Of a DNA stretch of 40,471 bases, positions 1 to 9,146 are shown in pieces. The translations under genes and the position numbers were made by a program. The stretch covers positions 8,326 through 48,796 of the forward strand of contig QEOQ01000135.1 in assembly GCA_010279815.1 (NCBI GenBank), written 5' to 3'. The notes under the pieces were generated by a model. The model saw only the letters and a program-made list of their open reading frames with translations. It searched no databases and was not told the origin of the DNA. Source of the DNA: Brachionus plicatilis (Eukaryota; Rotifera; Eurotatoria; Ploima; Brachionidae). Numbering within the stretch: the first letter of the stretch is position 1; each line of letters begins with the position of its first letter.

Positions 1-996
1 TTGTTTCTTTGAATTGGTTAGTTCCATGTGAGCGTCCTTGGCTATGTTTGGATATCTTTTAATTTCGTCCAGAGGATTACATCTTCTAAAAGCTTCTTCT
101 AACTCGTAGGCCTTTTGAAGAGCGTCTTTCAGCGTGTTACACGTAGATGGTTTACACAATTCCTGCTTGACTTTGATGTCGTGTATTCCTCTGATAAATC
201 TGTCAACAACTATTGGTTCTAAGGCGGTATATGGTTGTTCCGGATGGGCCGCTTCAGCTAAAAACTCTAGTTCGCTCAGATAGTTGTATATGTTTTCGTT
301 TGTTAGTTGTTTGCGCGCAGCAAACTCGATTAATGGATCTTGATACTGATTGTCCTTACCGTACAATTTACGTAAGGTGTTTTTGATCTCATCGTATGAT
401 GCGTGTGGATTGTGGTTCAGAATACGTTGCTCTAACTTCGTAAGACACTTGTTTTCGATCAGAGTGAGGAGGGCTCCACTTTTATCGTTGAGTCTGATTG
501 CGTATCTTTCAAAATGTTTAATCCAATGATTAAAATTTTTCTCCTCAGTAAATCTTGTTGGTGTGTATGATGGAATGTTTATTACTGGTAAGGGATAATG
601 TGGTTTTGTTCCTGTAAGCCATTTAATCGGAGAGTAGATCAACGTGAACCAGAAATTGGGTGAACTCTTTTTAGACCATTTCACAATTGTCCACAAAACC
701 ACTAACATCACCATTATGCCTATAACCGCGGTCCACTTGAGAATACTTAATTTGAACTTTAGTTGTTCGAATAACTTTTCCAAGAGCATCGATATCAACT
801 TTGATGTCGTAAACTCAATTGCCGTCGCATTACTTTTAAATGAATCCATGTTTGGTTTCTGCGAATCTTTTTGCCTTTGATCACTTTTCACTGGGTTGGT
901 TTTTTGACCGTCTTCCGTTTCTTTTCGACCTAGGAAACTACTATACACGTTCGAGAGACAACTACTTAAAACGTGGTTGATTATTGTTTTAATCAT
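1..996 (-). CDS. Retrotransposon Gag-like protein, N-terminal 332 residues (runs off the window)
   Basis: An uninterrupted frame of 332 codons starts at an ATG at 996 and leaves the window at base 1. An in-frame TAA lies 13 codons upstream, so this is the first Met. It begins about 70 bases after a primer binding site and LTR, the position expected for gag. Residues from about 136 on carry the pattern F-T-E-E-K-N-F-x-x-W-I-x-x-F-E, typical of Ty3/gypsy Gag capsid domains, followed by helical, Leu-rich sequence. Residues 88-105 form a hydrophobic stretch (WTAVIGIMVMLVVLWTIV) flanked by Lys/Trp, which looks like a membrane helix and is unusual for Gag. No zinc knuckle appears before the edge. 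The lack of stops suggests a young or functional copy. The family call rests on pattern and context. Confidence 0.75.
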   Translation of the reverse strand, partial: MIKTIINHVLSSCLSNVYSSFLGRKETEDGQKTNPVKSDQRQKDSQKPNMDSFKSNATAIEFTTSKLISMLLEKLFEQLKFKLSILKWTAVIGIMVMLVVLWTIVKWSKKSSPNFWFTLIYSPIKWLTGTKPHYPLPVINIPSYTPTRFTEEKNFNHWIKHFERYAIRLNDKSGALLTLIENKCLTKLEQRILNHNPHASYDEIKNTLRKLYGKDNQYQDPLIEFAARKQLTNENIYNYLSELEFLAEAAHPEQPYTALEPIVVDRFIRGIHDIKVKQELCKPSTCNTLKDALQKAYELEEAFRRCNPLDEIKRYPNIAKDAHMELTNSKKQ

Positions 997-1067
997 CTTT
1001 ACAAACTTGTTGTTTTTGCACGTGAATTCTTCTATTTACTTGATTTTACTAATGTATATAGTAAAAT

Positions 1068-1085
1068 CCCGACCTTTGGGCACCA
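1068..1085 (-). promoter_or_regulatory. Retrotransposon primer binding site
   Basis: Read on the minus strand, TGGTGCCCAAAGGTCGGG starts two bases after the end of the LTR (…TTTACA, TT, TGG…). A TGG start matches the CCA end of a tRNA primer, and the spacing is normal for Ty3/gypsy elements. I do not assign the primer tRNA. Confidence 0.7.
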
Positions 1086-1087
1086 AA

Positions 1088-1287
1088 TGTAAAGTCTCAA
1101 GTTTGGACTTTAGGGATTTAAGCCAAGAAATAAACAAAACAATTTAATTTAGTAAATAGTTTATTAAATGGAATCCAAAGTTATAACAAAAGAGGTAGTG
1201 GTTTATATAGTAGCTAGAACATGTGCTTAAGCTGCAGTCAAACTTAACATTTATAAGAGGACTAGAGAGAAGAAAAGAGTGATGTCA
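1088..1287 (-). repeat. 5' LTR of the gag-bearing retrotransposon
   Basis: On the minus strand this 200-bp segment begins TGACATCACT and ends ACTTTACA, giving TG…CA termini. It contains a CTATATAAAC box about midway and an AATAAAC poly(A)-type signal nearer the end, the usual U3-R-U5 order. The primer binding site and Gag frame follow directly. The partner LTR lies outside the window, so the outer boundary at 1287 is inferred from the terminal CA and not from comparison of two LTRs. Confidence 0.7.
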
Positions 1288-1560
1288 AGATTTAAGAAAA
1301 AATTTAAATATTATATTTTAATTTTTGAAATTCAAATTTTTTTTTAAGATTTTTCTCATAATATTTTTTTTTTGTAAATTCCATCTAATAAAACGAAATA
1401 AAATTTTTTTGCCATTTTTTTCTATTTATGACCATTTACCTGATCTCTTGAGTTAAAGAAGTCATTCAAATTTAACTGAATTGAAATTATCAAATTTGAA
1501 GAAACTTAACAAAATTTATCCCTTTTTTATTTGGAGACTTTAAATTTGTAGCTTGAATTA

Positions 1561-1933
1561 TGTAATTAAGGTATCTTGAAGTTTAGGATCAAAAAAATCA
1601 GATCAAAAAGTAATTTTTTTATAACTTTTGAATGGTATTTGATTAAATCTCTCTGCAAAATGCTAAATAATGCAAAAAAAATGCTGAATATTAGAATAGG
1701 CTCTGCAAAAACTCTGCAATTTTGCAGGAAAATGCATGTCATTAAAAAGTATTTAATTCAACTGCGCAATTTAATTGCAGAGTTTTTGCAGAGCCTATTC
1801 TAATATTCAGCATGTTTTTTGCATTATTTAGCATTTTGCAGAGAGATTTAATCAAATACCATTCAAAAGTTATAAAAAAATTACTTTTTGATCTGATTTT
1901 TTTGATCCTAAACTTCAAGATGCCTGTAATTAA
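1561..1933. mobile_element. Foldback MITE with 9-bp target duplication (MULE-like)
   Basis: The element occupies 1570-1924 (355 bp). Its arms 1570-1721 and 1773-1924 are inverted copies of 152 bp with about two mismatches. The ends are GGTATCTTGAAG and CTTCAAGATGCC. The 9 bases before and after are identical (TGTAATTAA, 1561-1569 and 1925-1933). Long terminal inverted repeats with a 9-bp duplication fit Mutator-like elements. The only reading frame inside is a by-product of the palindrome. Near-identical arms suggest recent insertion or arm homogenisation. Repeated TCTGCAAAA motifs lie toward the centre. Confidence 0.85.
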
Positions 1934-2144
1934 TTGGTTACATGAAATAATTTTAACATATTTTTCTTTTTAAATTTAAGATTCACTTGAATTTAGCTTA
2001 TCGTCAACCAAAAAAAATATAACTTAATTAAAAAAAAATAGTTAAATAAATTGCAGTAATTATTACAATTAAAAATTATTTTTAATCAAAATAAGGCTTT
2101 AATATTTTTGAATTTTGAATTTACTCCTAGTACATATAAATGTA

Positions 2145-2172
2145 GGCATTGTGAATATTATAACAAAAAAAC
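2145..2172. repeat. Isolated MULE-like terminus GGCATTGTGAA
   Basis: The 11 bases GGCATTGTGAA at 2145 equal the outer end of the complete element at 25611. No matching right end with a duplicated flank was found, so this is either an orphan end or chance. It could be the left end of the element that carried the decayed transposase at 3385-5100, but nothing proves that. Confidence 0.3.
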
Positions 2173-2575
2173 ATAGTAAAAATTTAAAAATTTAATAAAT
2201 GTTTTTCTTAAACTCTAAAATCGCTTCTGTAAACATAATTAGCTGATAAATTCAGTGTATTACGTAAAGTTAGCTTCTGCAAATACTTTGCAATCTGAGA
2301 TTGAGGTAAATTTTAGTGCAAAAATCAACATAAATATAAAGTGGATTGTCTGATTTTGTCGATGCTAAAATAACTTTACATATATATTAAATANGCAGCG
2401 TATCTGGAAAAAAAGTGGGTTAAATGCATGCATTAAAATCCAGAATTCTGAAAATAAATGCCGCATTAGGGGGCAAGGCATTACGGTAATTTCAAAATAA
2501 ACCATATTTAATAGGGTTTATTTGCATTTTTAATGACGTGCATTTTTCTGCAAAATTTCAGAGTTTTGGCAGAGC

Positions 2576-2704
2576 ATTATCAAATATTTAGCATGTTTTT
2601 TGCATTATTTAGCATTTTGCAGAAATATTTATTCAAATACCATTCAAAAGTTAAAGTCAAATATTATTTGATCTGATTTTTTTGATCCTAAACTTCAAGA
2701 TGCC
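2576..2704. mobile_element. Truncated copy (right arm only) of the 1570-1924 MITE family
   Basis: About 129 bp closely match the right arm of the element at 1570-1924: AGCATGTTTTTTGCATTATT, then the ACCATTCAAAAGTT segment, ending CTTCAAGATGCC at 2704. Its left arm is missing: upstream sequence does not pair with it and no target duplication is visible. It is more diverged (for example around 2650-2670), so it is an older insertion. Confidence 0.75.
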
Positions 2705-3213
2705 ACAATTATAAAGGTCTTTGTTAAATTAGTCTTAATTTTTTTTAACATTTTTAATTAGAAATTATAATTTCAATTTATTGCATTTCATATTTTTATT
2801 TTAAGACTAATTAAAAATTCTTAAATTTCAATATGATTAGAATTGATTTGGAAAAGCGTGTTGAAAAGTGTCATTTCATAAGCTTAATAACACTAATTTA
2901 GGAGATGATTTTAAAAAGCTTTTGACAGATTATTGGGTTGTTACTCTATTATTTTTTTATTGACTGGTTTTTTTTTTAGCTTTTTCAAAAACATTCCAAT
3001 CGAAAGTCTTTTTCTTGGTCTTGAAAAATTTGGAAATTTGAAAATTTGAAAAGTTGAATAGTTGAATTGTTGAAAAATTGAAAAGTAATATTTGATGAAA
3101 ACTTGAATAATTGAATAGGATACATAGTTAGAATAAAATAAAAATCAAAAATAATAATTTTAAAATTGAATAATACCAAAATTTAATTGTCCTTCTTAAG
3201 TCTTGAATCATTT
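2705..3213. other. AT-rich spacer with a degenerate TTGAAAA-type minisatellite
   Basis: No gene is seen. From about 3025 to 3115 the sequence is a run of variants of GAAAATTTGAAAAGTTGAAT, a degenerate short tandem repeat. Reading frames across it are low-complexity artefacts. Confidence 0.6.
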
Positions 3214-3328
3214 TGTAACACCCACTGTGCCCCATGTCCTGTCTCTCTCTCTTTTCTACATATATATGCTGTAATTTAGATTTAGTTTTTGTGCTGTTTG
3301 TTTTATGAATAAAGATTTAGAAATTACA
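3214..3328 (+). repeat. Small solo LTR (TGTAACACCC…AATTACA)
   Basis: This 115-bp segment starts TGTAACACCC, contains AATAAAG about 20 bases before the end, and finishes GAAATTACA, giving TGTAA…TTACA inverted ends. It shares the first ten bases and the position of AATAAAG with the gypsy LTR that starts at 16923 on the minus strand. Its flanks do not show a clean 4-6-bp duplication. An ambiguous base lies at 3332 and a 15-bp direct repeat (TTCGAAATTAGATAT, twice) at 3334-3363, so the right flank may be a doubtful join. Confidence 0.5.
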
Positions 3329-3384
3329 CTTNTTCGAAATTAGATATTTCGAAATTAGATATTGGCTATGAAAACATTCGCAAA

Positions 3385-5100
3385 ATGAGCAGTCAACACA
3401 AAGACATAGATTCCAATTAGAAAATGACCTATTGATTCCGATGCTGCTAAAAATATATTCGACAAGCTTTTACCATCATCAGAATTAAGAGGATTAAAAG
3501 GATATATTCAAGAGATAACTTAAAATCCTAATGGAACAATTCTGATTTCAGAGCTTCAGGTAAATTTTTTAGTTGAAATTTTAAAAATGCTAAATTCAAT
3601 TAAGGTTAAAATATGGAGTTTAATCAATAATCTTAATTCAGTTTGGTATTTTGATGTCACAGGAAATATAATGCCAAAACTAAGAAATCAATTCGAGATT
3701 CTTTTGTTGTCAATTGTAGCTCATGATCCGATTAAAAAGTAAATTATTCCTATTGCTGACTTTTTTTCAAGCGGAAAAGACTCAATTACAATTAAAAGCT
3801 ATTTAACAAAGGTAATTGAAAGATAATCGTTATATTCTTTTTTTTTTCCACCGAAAGTAGTTGTAACAGATTATTCCTGGGCAAATTTACACGCCTTATA
3901 TCGGTCATTGAATAATCTTGAGAAAATTGATTATACAGTTTGTTGCAAAAGTTTAGAAATTGATTATTTAATTTATCATTAATAGTTTTTTTGTTGTATA
4001 TTACTAAAAATTGAGCACTAAAAGCACTAATTTGTAGAATTTTTTTTCATAACAATTTGAAATATGACACTCGGCATAAAAATATAATCAACTTTCAAAT
4101 ATTTATAATGAAAAAACTTCCTCTAAATAATAAAAAATAAAAGTTGGTGCAAAAGTTTGAAACTCAGGTAATCCAAAAGTTTTAGCAATCATTGCTACCT
4201 TTTTTCACATCTTTATGATTAATTCTTATATAACTTCTAATTTAGAGTAAATTTTGCTCTTTACTGTTTAATTTAAAAAATCTCGAACACCTCACTTGGT
4301 CTCTAAATAACATTACCAAAAAAACTTTAATTTGACAAAAAGAAGGTAAAAAATTAGTCTATGTCAGATAGTGGGTCTGCTAAAAAGCGGAGATAAAAAG
4401 CAAATCGAAAAAGCCAAGTTGTTAGGTGTATCTCCAAAATATGTCTCTACAAAATAGGCCGTTCTGGGAGACCTAGGTAGCTGACTTTAAGGGATGAAAT
4501 TTACATTTTTAGAGAGATTAGAAAAGATTAGAAAAGACATCTAGTTATCAAAAACTTGCCACTGAATTTTATTATAAGACCTAAGCGGTAAGGATAAGAA
4601 AGTATACTTGATTAACTAATCTGCTAATATTTCTTTATGTTAAGAAGCAGTTTTCTTACCGCTGTATGAGACTCTAAGCCTTTTTTTTTGATAAATCTCA
4701 TAACAGTATACATTGATTCTTTTATTGATATACAAATTTTTGAAAAAATAGAATAAAAAATTGCGAGACAAAATGCCAGCAATTTTTTTTAATAAAAAAC
4801 AGCATTGTAAACTTTCACCGAGATTCTCCCTTTATCGAATACTTTGAAACTTTGCTTCAAAATATTCCACAAAATCCTGACAAAAACTGTGAAAGTAATA
4901 ATTATTATTCCCTATGACTTTTTGAAATAATCAAAAATCAACTTCATATTGTTCCATTCAGGTCTTCTCTTTTGCTAAATGAATATGATGTTTAATCCAA
5001 TCGAGTATCAAATAATATTTTAGAAAGAAGGTTCGGTTGTTTCAAGAATAAGATTCTTGGAGTAAATAAGCGAGTACGCAGCTGAAAACTCTTTGATTCT
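3385..5100 (+). pseudogene. Decayed MULE-type transposase
   Basis: Several collinear frame pieces resemble the Mutator-like transposases common in invertebrates. Near 3645-3680 is VWYFDVTGNIMP, where the Asp at 3653 fits the first catalytic acid. Near 3860-3900 is VVTDYSWANLHALYRSLNN, with the second Asp at 3869. Near 4805-5080 come a SPFIEYFETLL segment, then LHIVPFRS, then SNNILERRFGCFKNKILGV, like the C-terminal NN-x-x-E-x-x-FG-x-x-K block of the family. Many stops and frame changes interrupt it, and about 3950-4780 is not recognisable. It is not functional. Family assignment is by remembered motif pattern. Confidence 0.6.
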
Positions 5101-5146
5101 ACTCAGAAAATAGAAAATGGAATGGAGTTTAGGTTAATTTTAATTC

Positions 5147-5416
5147 CTACGAGTTCCAGGTTCCAATGGTCAAGTAGCAGGCCTGAGATAATTCGAGTTT
5201 TTTGTTTATGAGAATGGCAACCCCTCCACCGAAATTATTTCTTGGCTTTGAGACTTTATAGAAGTTAGAAAAGTTGATACCAAAATTATCTCTTAGTTCG
5301 TCGACTTTAAGTTCGCACAAAAGAACTATGTCAGGATCATAAGTGTCCAAGAAATTTTTAAAAAGTTCCAGTTTAGATACCAAATTATTACAGTTCCATT
5401 GAATAATGACTGCCAC
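5147..5416 (-). pseudogene. LINE endonuclease fragment (APE-type EN domain, N-terminal part)
   Basis: A 90-codon frame begins MAVIIQWNCNNLVSK, the start typical of an APE-type LINE endonuclease (I-Q-W-N-x-x-x-L), continues with PDIVLLCELK (the conserved catalytic Glu region, usually QE-x-x-L) and has a GGGVAILI block near residue 65. It ends after YLTIGTWNS, so only about the first third of the domain is present and the reverse transcriptase is absent. It lies downstream of the ORF1-like relic in the same orientation, the order ORF1-EN expected for one LINE copy. The MULE relic begins on the other side. Confidence 0.75.
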
Positions 5417-5517
5417 TTTTTTTTTTAAGTTGATTAAGTTAAAGGTTAAACTTTCCAGGAATAAAAACTTTATATAAAAATGGAAAGAAAGAAAAGAGGA
5501 AAAAAAAATAAAATTAA

Positions 5518-6365
5518 TTAATATATTTGCTTGGTTGGGAGGACATCTTCGTTGCTGTCGAAAAAAGCATTATCATCTATTGAACTCGTACTCCTTAGAG
5601 TTTTTACTTTTGATTTTGTTATCGTTGAAGAAATTCTTTTTTTCCCTTGCTTGAGAGGCTTTGTAGTTTGGATGTTTGAGCTCATTTCATTATTTGATTC
5701 GTGGATGCTAGATAGTTCACTTTCGAAACTATCAAGACCAGATGGTCTGACTGGGGTCGGGGGATCATTTAATTGACTGAATATAGGAATTAGCTGACTA
5801 GATATTAGCTGACTGGATAATGTTGTTTTGAGGGAGGGGAATTGCTGGTTCTTGGAATGTAGTAGAATAAGTAGATGATAATGCAACAGGAGTCTTCGTG
5901 CCTGTATCAAGATCAGCCAGGAAAGGACCTATAGTGTTGCTTAATATCTCATCAGGTTGGATCGAACTGTGTGACGTTGGGTATTGCTGGATAGTTCCTG
6001 AATTAGCAGAAGCTAGTGTGTCTTCTTCTACCGTTAGTTCAGAAAAGTCTATCTTAGATCTTTCCATGCTTATAATTTTTTCTGCCATTGAGCATTTAAT
6101 TGCCGGACGGCATTTTAGCATTCATTTTGAGCGTTCGAGTGATTTAAGAGGACAAGATTTTATTGCATGGTTTTGATAAAGGCAGAAAAAACAACGTTGA
6201 GATTGGCCTGAGATAGCTATGTTAGTTTTCAATCCAAAGACAGTGGATGGTCCAACTAAATTTTGCACTTGTTTATCAATATCAATATATCAAGTTTTCA
6301 TTATGTTTATAAGGGAGAAATTCAGTTCTTCTATACCATTGGATAACTTGAACTTTTGTATTAAA
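5518..6365 (-). pseudogene. LINE ORF1 relic with a CCHC zinc knuckle
   Basis: Minus-strand frames form a broken ORF1. Codons at 6193-6152 encode a CCHC knuckle (C-x2-C-x4-H-x4-C, CFFCLYQNHAIKSC), the nucleic-acid-binding signature of LINE or Gag proteins. A stop follows soon after, then Ser/Thr/Pro-rich frames at 6121-5798 and 5910-5518 that overlap in different registers, so at least one frameshift is present. The last frame ends SNEDVLPTKQIY, with Lys-rich patches before it. The endonuclease fragment follows 100 bases downstream. Upstream it abuts the C-terminal part of a different LINE reverse transcriptase without a visible 3' UTR. Confidence 0.65.
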
Positions 6366-7085
6366 TCTCCTGTAGTTCTTCGTAGTTCCAGTTTCTTCGT
6401 ATTAAATTTTTTGAATCTTTCCTCATACGGTTTACTCTTGAGATCATGAAAAATTTTTGCTGCAGCACCTTCTCAAGGCATTTCTTGTCCTTAACAGCGT
6501 ACGGTGACCAAACTAGGACTGCGTACTCTATATGACGTCGTATGTAGCAAGTGTCGAGTCTCTTCCAAGTTGTGATATCTCTATTCACAAAAGTGTTCTT
6601 TAGCATATCCAGCATACTACTTGTCTTAACCGCCCTTTGTTTTGTAGGTTTGAGGTCGTTCGTAATGATGGCACCAAGGTCTCTTTCACAGACTGTGTTT
6701 TCGATTAGAAGGCGATTTTTGAGAATCATAGTTTTTAAATCTTGTAAGCTGACTTCGGATTGTGTTTACCTATTTGCATAATCGTACAATTGTTAACATT
6801 GAGCCGCATTAGCCAACTGACAGTCCATTTGAACACTGCGTCGATGTCGCTCTGAAGCTGCATAATGTCCTTAGCTAAATTAGTTCGTCTGACTAATGTC
6901 AGGATCTTGGTCTCATCTGCATAGATCTTGCATGTGCTTAAAATTTTGTCCGTCAGATCATTTTTATATGCTATGTTCAAGCTGGACATAAGATCGAGGG
7001 TTTAGATCGAACCTTGAGGCACACCGGATGAACACCATAATTGCCGACTGCTTTGTTTGGATCTAGCTTTTACAGATAATAAGCT
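6361..7085 (-). pseudogene. LINE reverse transcriptase relic (palm to C-terminal region)
   Basis: The minus strand shows SSGVPQGSI near 7024-7007 (the RT GVPQGS motif), then a stop, then IAYKNDL, and CKIYADETKI near 6928-6908, the catalytic F/YADD box with the second Asp changed to Glu. Further on are an HIGKHNPKS segment, CERDLGAIITNDLKPTKQ, and IRRHIEYAVLVWSPY-x8-CLEKV, the C-terminal block of CR1/Jockey-group LINEs. Two frames are joined by a frameshift near 6735. The loss of the YADD acid, the stop after GVPQGSI and the missing 5' half show it is dead. Confidence 0.8.
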
Positions 7086-7200
7086 ATCGAGTATATTATA
7101 TATGAGTAGTATATTGGAATATTATATCTTATATATGAGTAGAATTTTTTTGAGTTCTTCTAATTTTATATTATTTTTTGAAAATTCATTATTTAACTGA

Positions 7201-7886
7201 ATAATTATGACCTACGTTAAGAATATTCTTAGTTCTTAGAAATCTTAGATCTTAGAAGTTTTCTAAGAAAAAAAAATTTGAGATTCTTAGATGTTTAACT
7301 TCTAAGAACATCTAAGAACAACTAAGAATTCTTAAATATTTTTTTTAAATGACAAAAATGTTCTTTCTTTTTATACTAAAATAAAATATATTTGAGTCAA
7401 TCAGATTCTTCTTTTTTTAAACTTTACTTTTTATAACGAAGAATTCAATAAAGAGTTGAAACAGCAAGATCAAGATGTCATTTCAGTCATTTTATCTCTT
7501 TTAATTAATCACGTTATTTAGTACATAATTTTGTTTAAAGTAAGAATATTTTGTAAAAGAGGATAATAATTTTTTAAATTGTGATTTTTTTCTAATTTTT
7601 GCGCCAAAATTGGAGTAATAAATCGTTCTTATCCAAGACAGTCGAACGTTATAAAAAGTAAAGTTTAAAAAAAGAAGAATCTGATTGACTCAAATATATT
7701 TTATTTTAGTATAAAAAGAAAGAACATTTTTGTCATTTAAAAAAAATATTTAAGAATTCTTAGTTGTTCTTAGATGATCTTAGAAGTTAAACATCTAAGA
7801 ATCTCAATTTTTTTTTTCTTAGAAAACTTCTAAGATCTAAGATTTCTAAGAACTAAGATAATATTCTTAACGTAGGTATAATTATG
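7201..7886. mobile_element. 668-bp long-TIR element with 9-bp target duplication
   Basis: The element spans 7210-7877. Its ends are ACCTACGTTAAGAATATT and the exact inverse. Arms 7210-7438 and 7647-7877 (about 230 bp) pair almost perfectly, with about 210 bp of unpaired centre. Identical 9-bp flanks ATAATTATG lie at 7201-7209 and 7878-7886. The outer arms are packed with CTTAG/CTAAG motifs, like subterminal transposase-binding repeats. No coding sequence is seen. Duplication length and long TIRs suggest a MULE-like family, but the end sequence differs from the GGCAT group in this window. Confidence 0.85.
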
Positions 7887-8074
7887 ACTATTTTTGAGAA
7901 AAATAACTTTTTAAATGGATGTCAGCCCCTTCAAATTTTTTTATAGGGGACTTGAGCACTTCTCATCCTCTGTCTAGCTACGCTGTTGTGAGTGATTGCC
8001 ACATTTTTCTTTTAATTTAAGGAGTCTTTATTTGTATATCAAAATAAAAATTACTCAATTCCTTAGTAAATAAT

Positions 8075-8545
8075 TTATTCAACTTTTACAAATTTTGAAT
8101 AATAAATGTCATTTACACACGGTATAGTAATAAGCTCAGCAAACAAACAGGCAATGTACCACATTGGCGCATACTCCAAAGTTATGATTCCCATGAAATT
8201 ATAGACAAAGTCGTAATTCCAAGGACATGCATCGAATTGTTTGAGTAGAAAACCAGTTGAGAATTCCCAAAAATAAGTCCATATGACATAAATAACGCCT
8301 CTAATTGCAATAGGGATTTTTTTTTTGATCAAATGTCTGCTCATTACTTCCATGACTAGATGAGAAGTGGCATAAATAAAAAATGCCCAAACGGATGAGA
8401 CTCCAGTTAACCGCCAGCTTTTCAGTGCAATCGAGTCATATATGCTGGTATAGATTACTTCCATAAAAATTCCTTGAAGGCCATATAAATAAAATTTTAC
8501 CAAATTAGAAATCTTCAGAAATTGCTTTTTTTCAGTCATCATCAC
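8075..8545 (-). CDS. TMEM229-family multipass membrane protein
   Basis: A single-exon frame of 156 residues, close to the length of vertebrate TMEM229B. The family pattern is clear: LYGLQGIFMEVIYTS near residues 20-34, GVSSVWAFFIYATS near 48-61, WTYFWEFSTGFLLKQF followed by ACPWNY near 89-111, and NFMGIITLEYAPMWYI near 116-131. Four hydrophobic segments lie near residues 15-35, 50-68, 82-100 and 117-140. The molecular function of the family is not known to me; it is expected to sit in a membrane. Three Met codons open the frame and I keep the first. The stop codon lies inside GAATAAAT, so a poly(A)-type signal overlaps it. No promoter motif is evident. Confidence 0.9.
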   Translation of the reverse strand: MMMTEKKQFLKISNLVKFYLYGLQGIFMEVIYTSIYDSIALKSWRLTGVSSVWAFFIYATSHLVMEVMSRHLIKKKIPIAIRGVIYVIWTYFWEFSTGFLLKQFDACPWNYDFVYNFMGIITLEYAPMWYIACLFAELITIPCVNDIYYSKFVKVE

Positions 8546-8841
8546 TATAAATATATTTAGTCTTTTGTATCATAATTTAAATTATTTAATATTCCTTCGT
8601 TAGGTTTTTTATAGTATTATTAAATACATTTTCAAAGAAAAGTTTACAATTTTTCATAAACTCTCTGCATTGCTATCTTTTCCAGTCTTTTGATTACCAT
8701 TAGCACTTAACTTAAATCTCTCGTTTTTTAAATTGACAGGCTTAATGCTTTTTGGTAAGTTCCATTAGTTTTAATGATTTAACCAGTTAAACTATAAGAA
8801 TAAGATTTAAAAGTAAATTAATTTTTATCATAGAACTGTGT

Positions 8842-9146
8842 GTTTGAATCAGAGTTGTTTTTAAGTCACAAGTCTTAAGTCAAGTCAAGTCAATGACTTA
8901 AAATTTTTTTTTTCAAAAATATACGGGCGGCCAAAAAAAAGGTAAAAAAATAAAAATTTAAGTCAATTTAATATATTTATTATTTAAAAAAAAATAAATT
9001 TCAAAGTTAAAAAAAAAAGAAGAAAATAAATTTTATTTAAAAATTTAAATAAAAAAAAAATAAAAAAAAATTAAAGTCATGACTTTGACTTAAATTTTTG
9101 TGACTCAGACTTAAAACTGTGACTTAAAAACAAGTCTGGTTTGAAT
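8842..9146. mobile_element. hAT-type MITE with 8-bp target duplication
   Basis: The element is 8850-9138 (289 bp), beginning CAGAGTTGTTTTTAAGTCAC and ending GTGACTTAAAAACAAGTCTG, with exact 8-bp flanks GTTTGAAT at 8842-8849 and 9139-9146. CAGRG-type ends with an 8-bp duplication are the hallmark of the hAT superfamily. Both arms carry many AAGTC/GACTT motifs (subterminal repeats). The centre is A/T homopolymer-rich and non-coding. Confidence 0.85.

Noticed and set aside
1576..1803. 75-codon plus-strand frame
   Set aside because: It lies inside the arms and centre of a foldback MITE; its sequence is explained by the palindrome.
2145..2704. A single 560-bp element with ends GGCATTGTG and CAAGATGCC
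   Set aside because: The two ends belong to different subfamilies, the interior does not fold back, and the flanks (ATAAATGTA and ACAATTATA) do not match.
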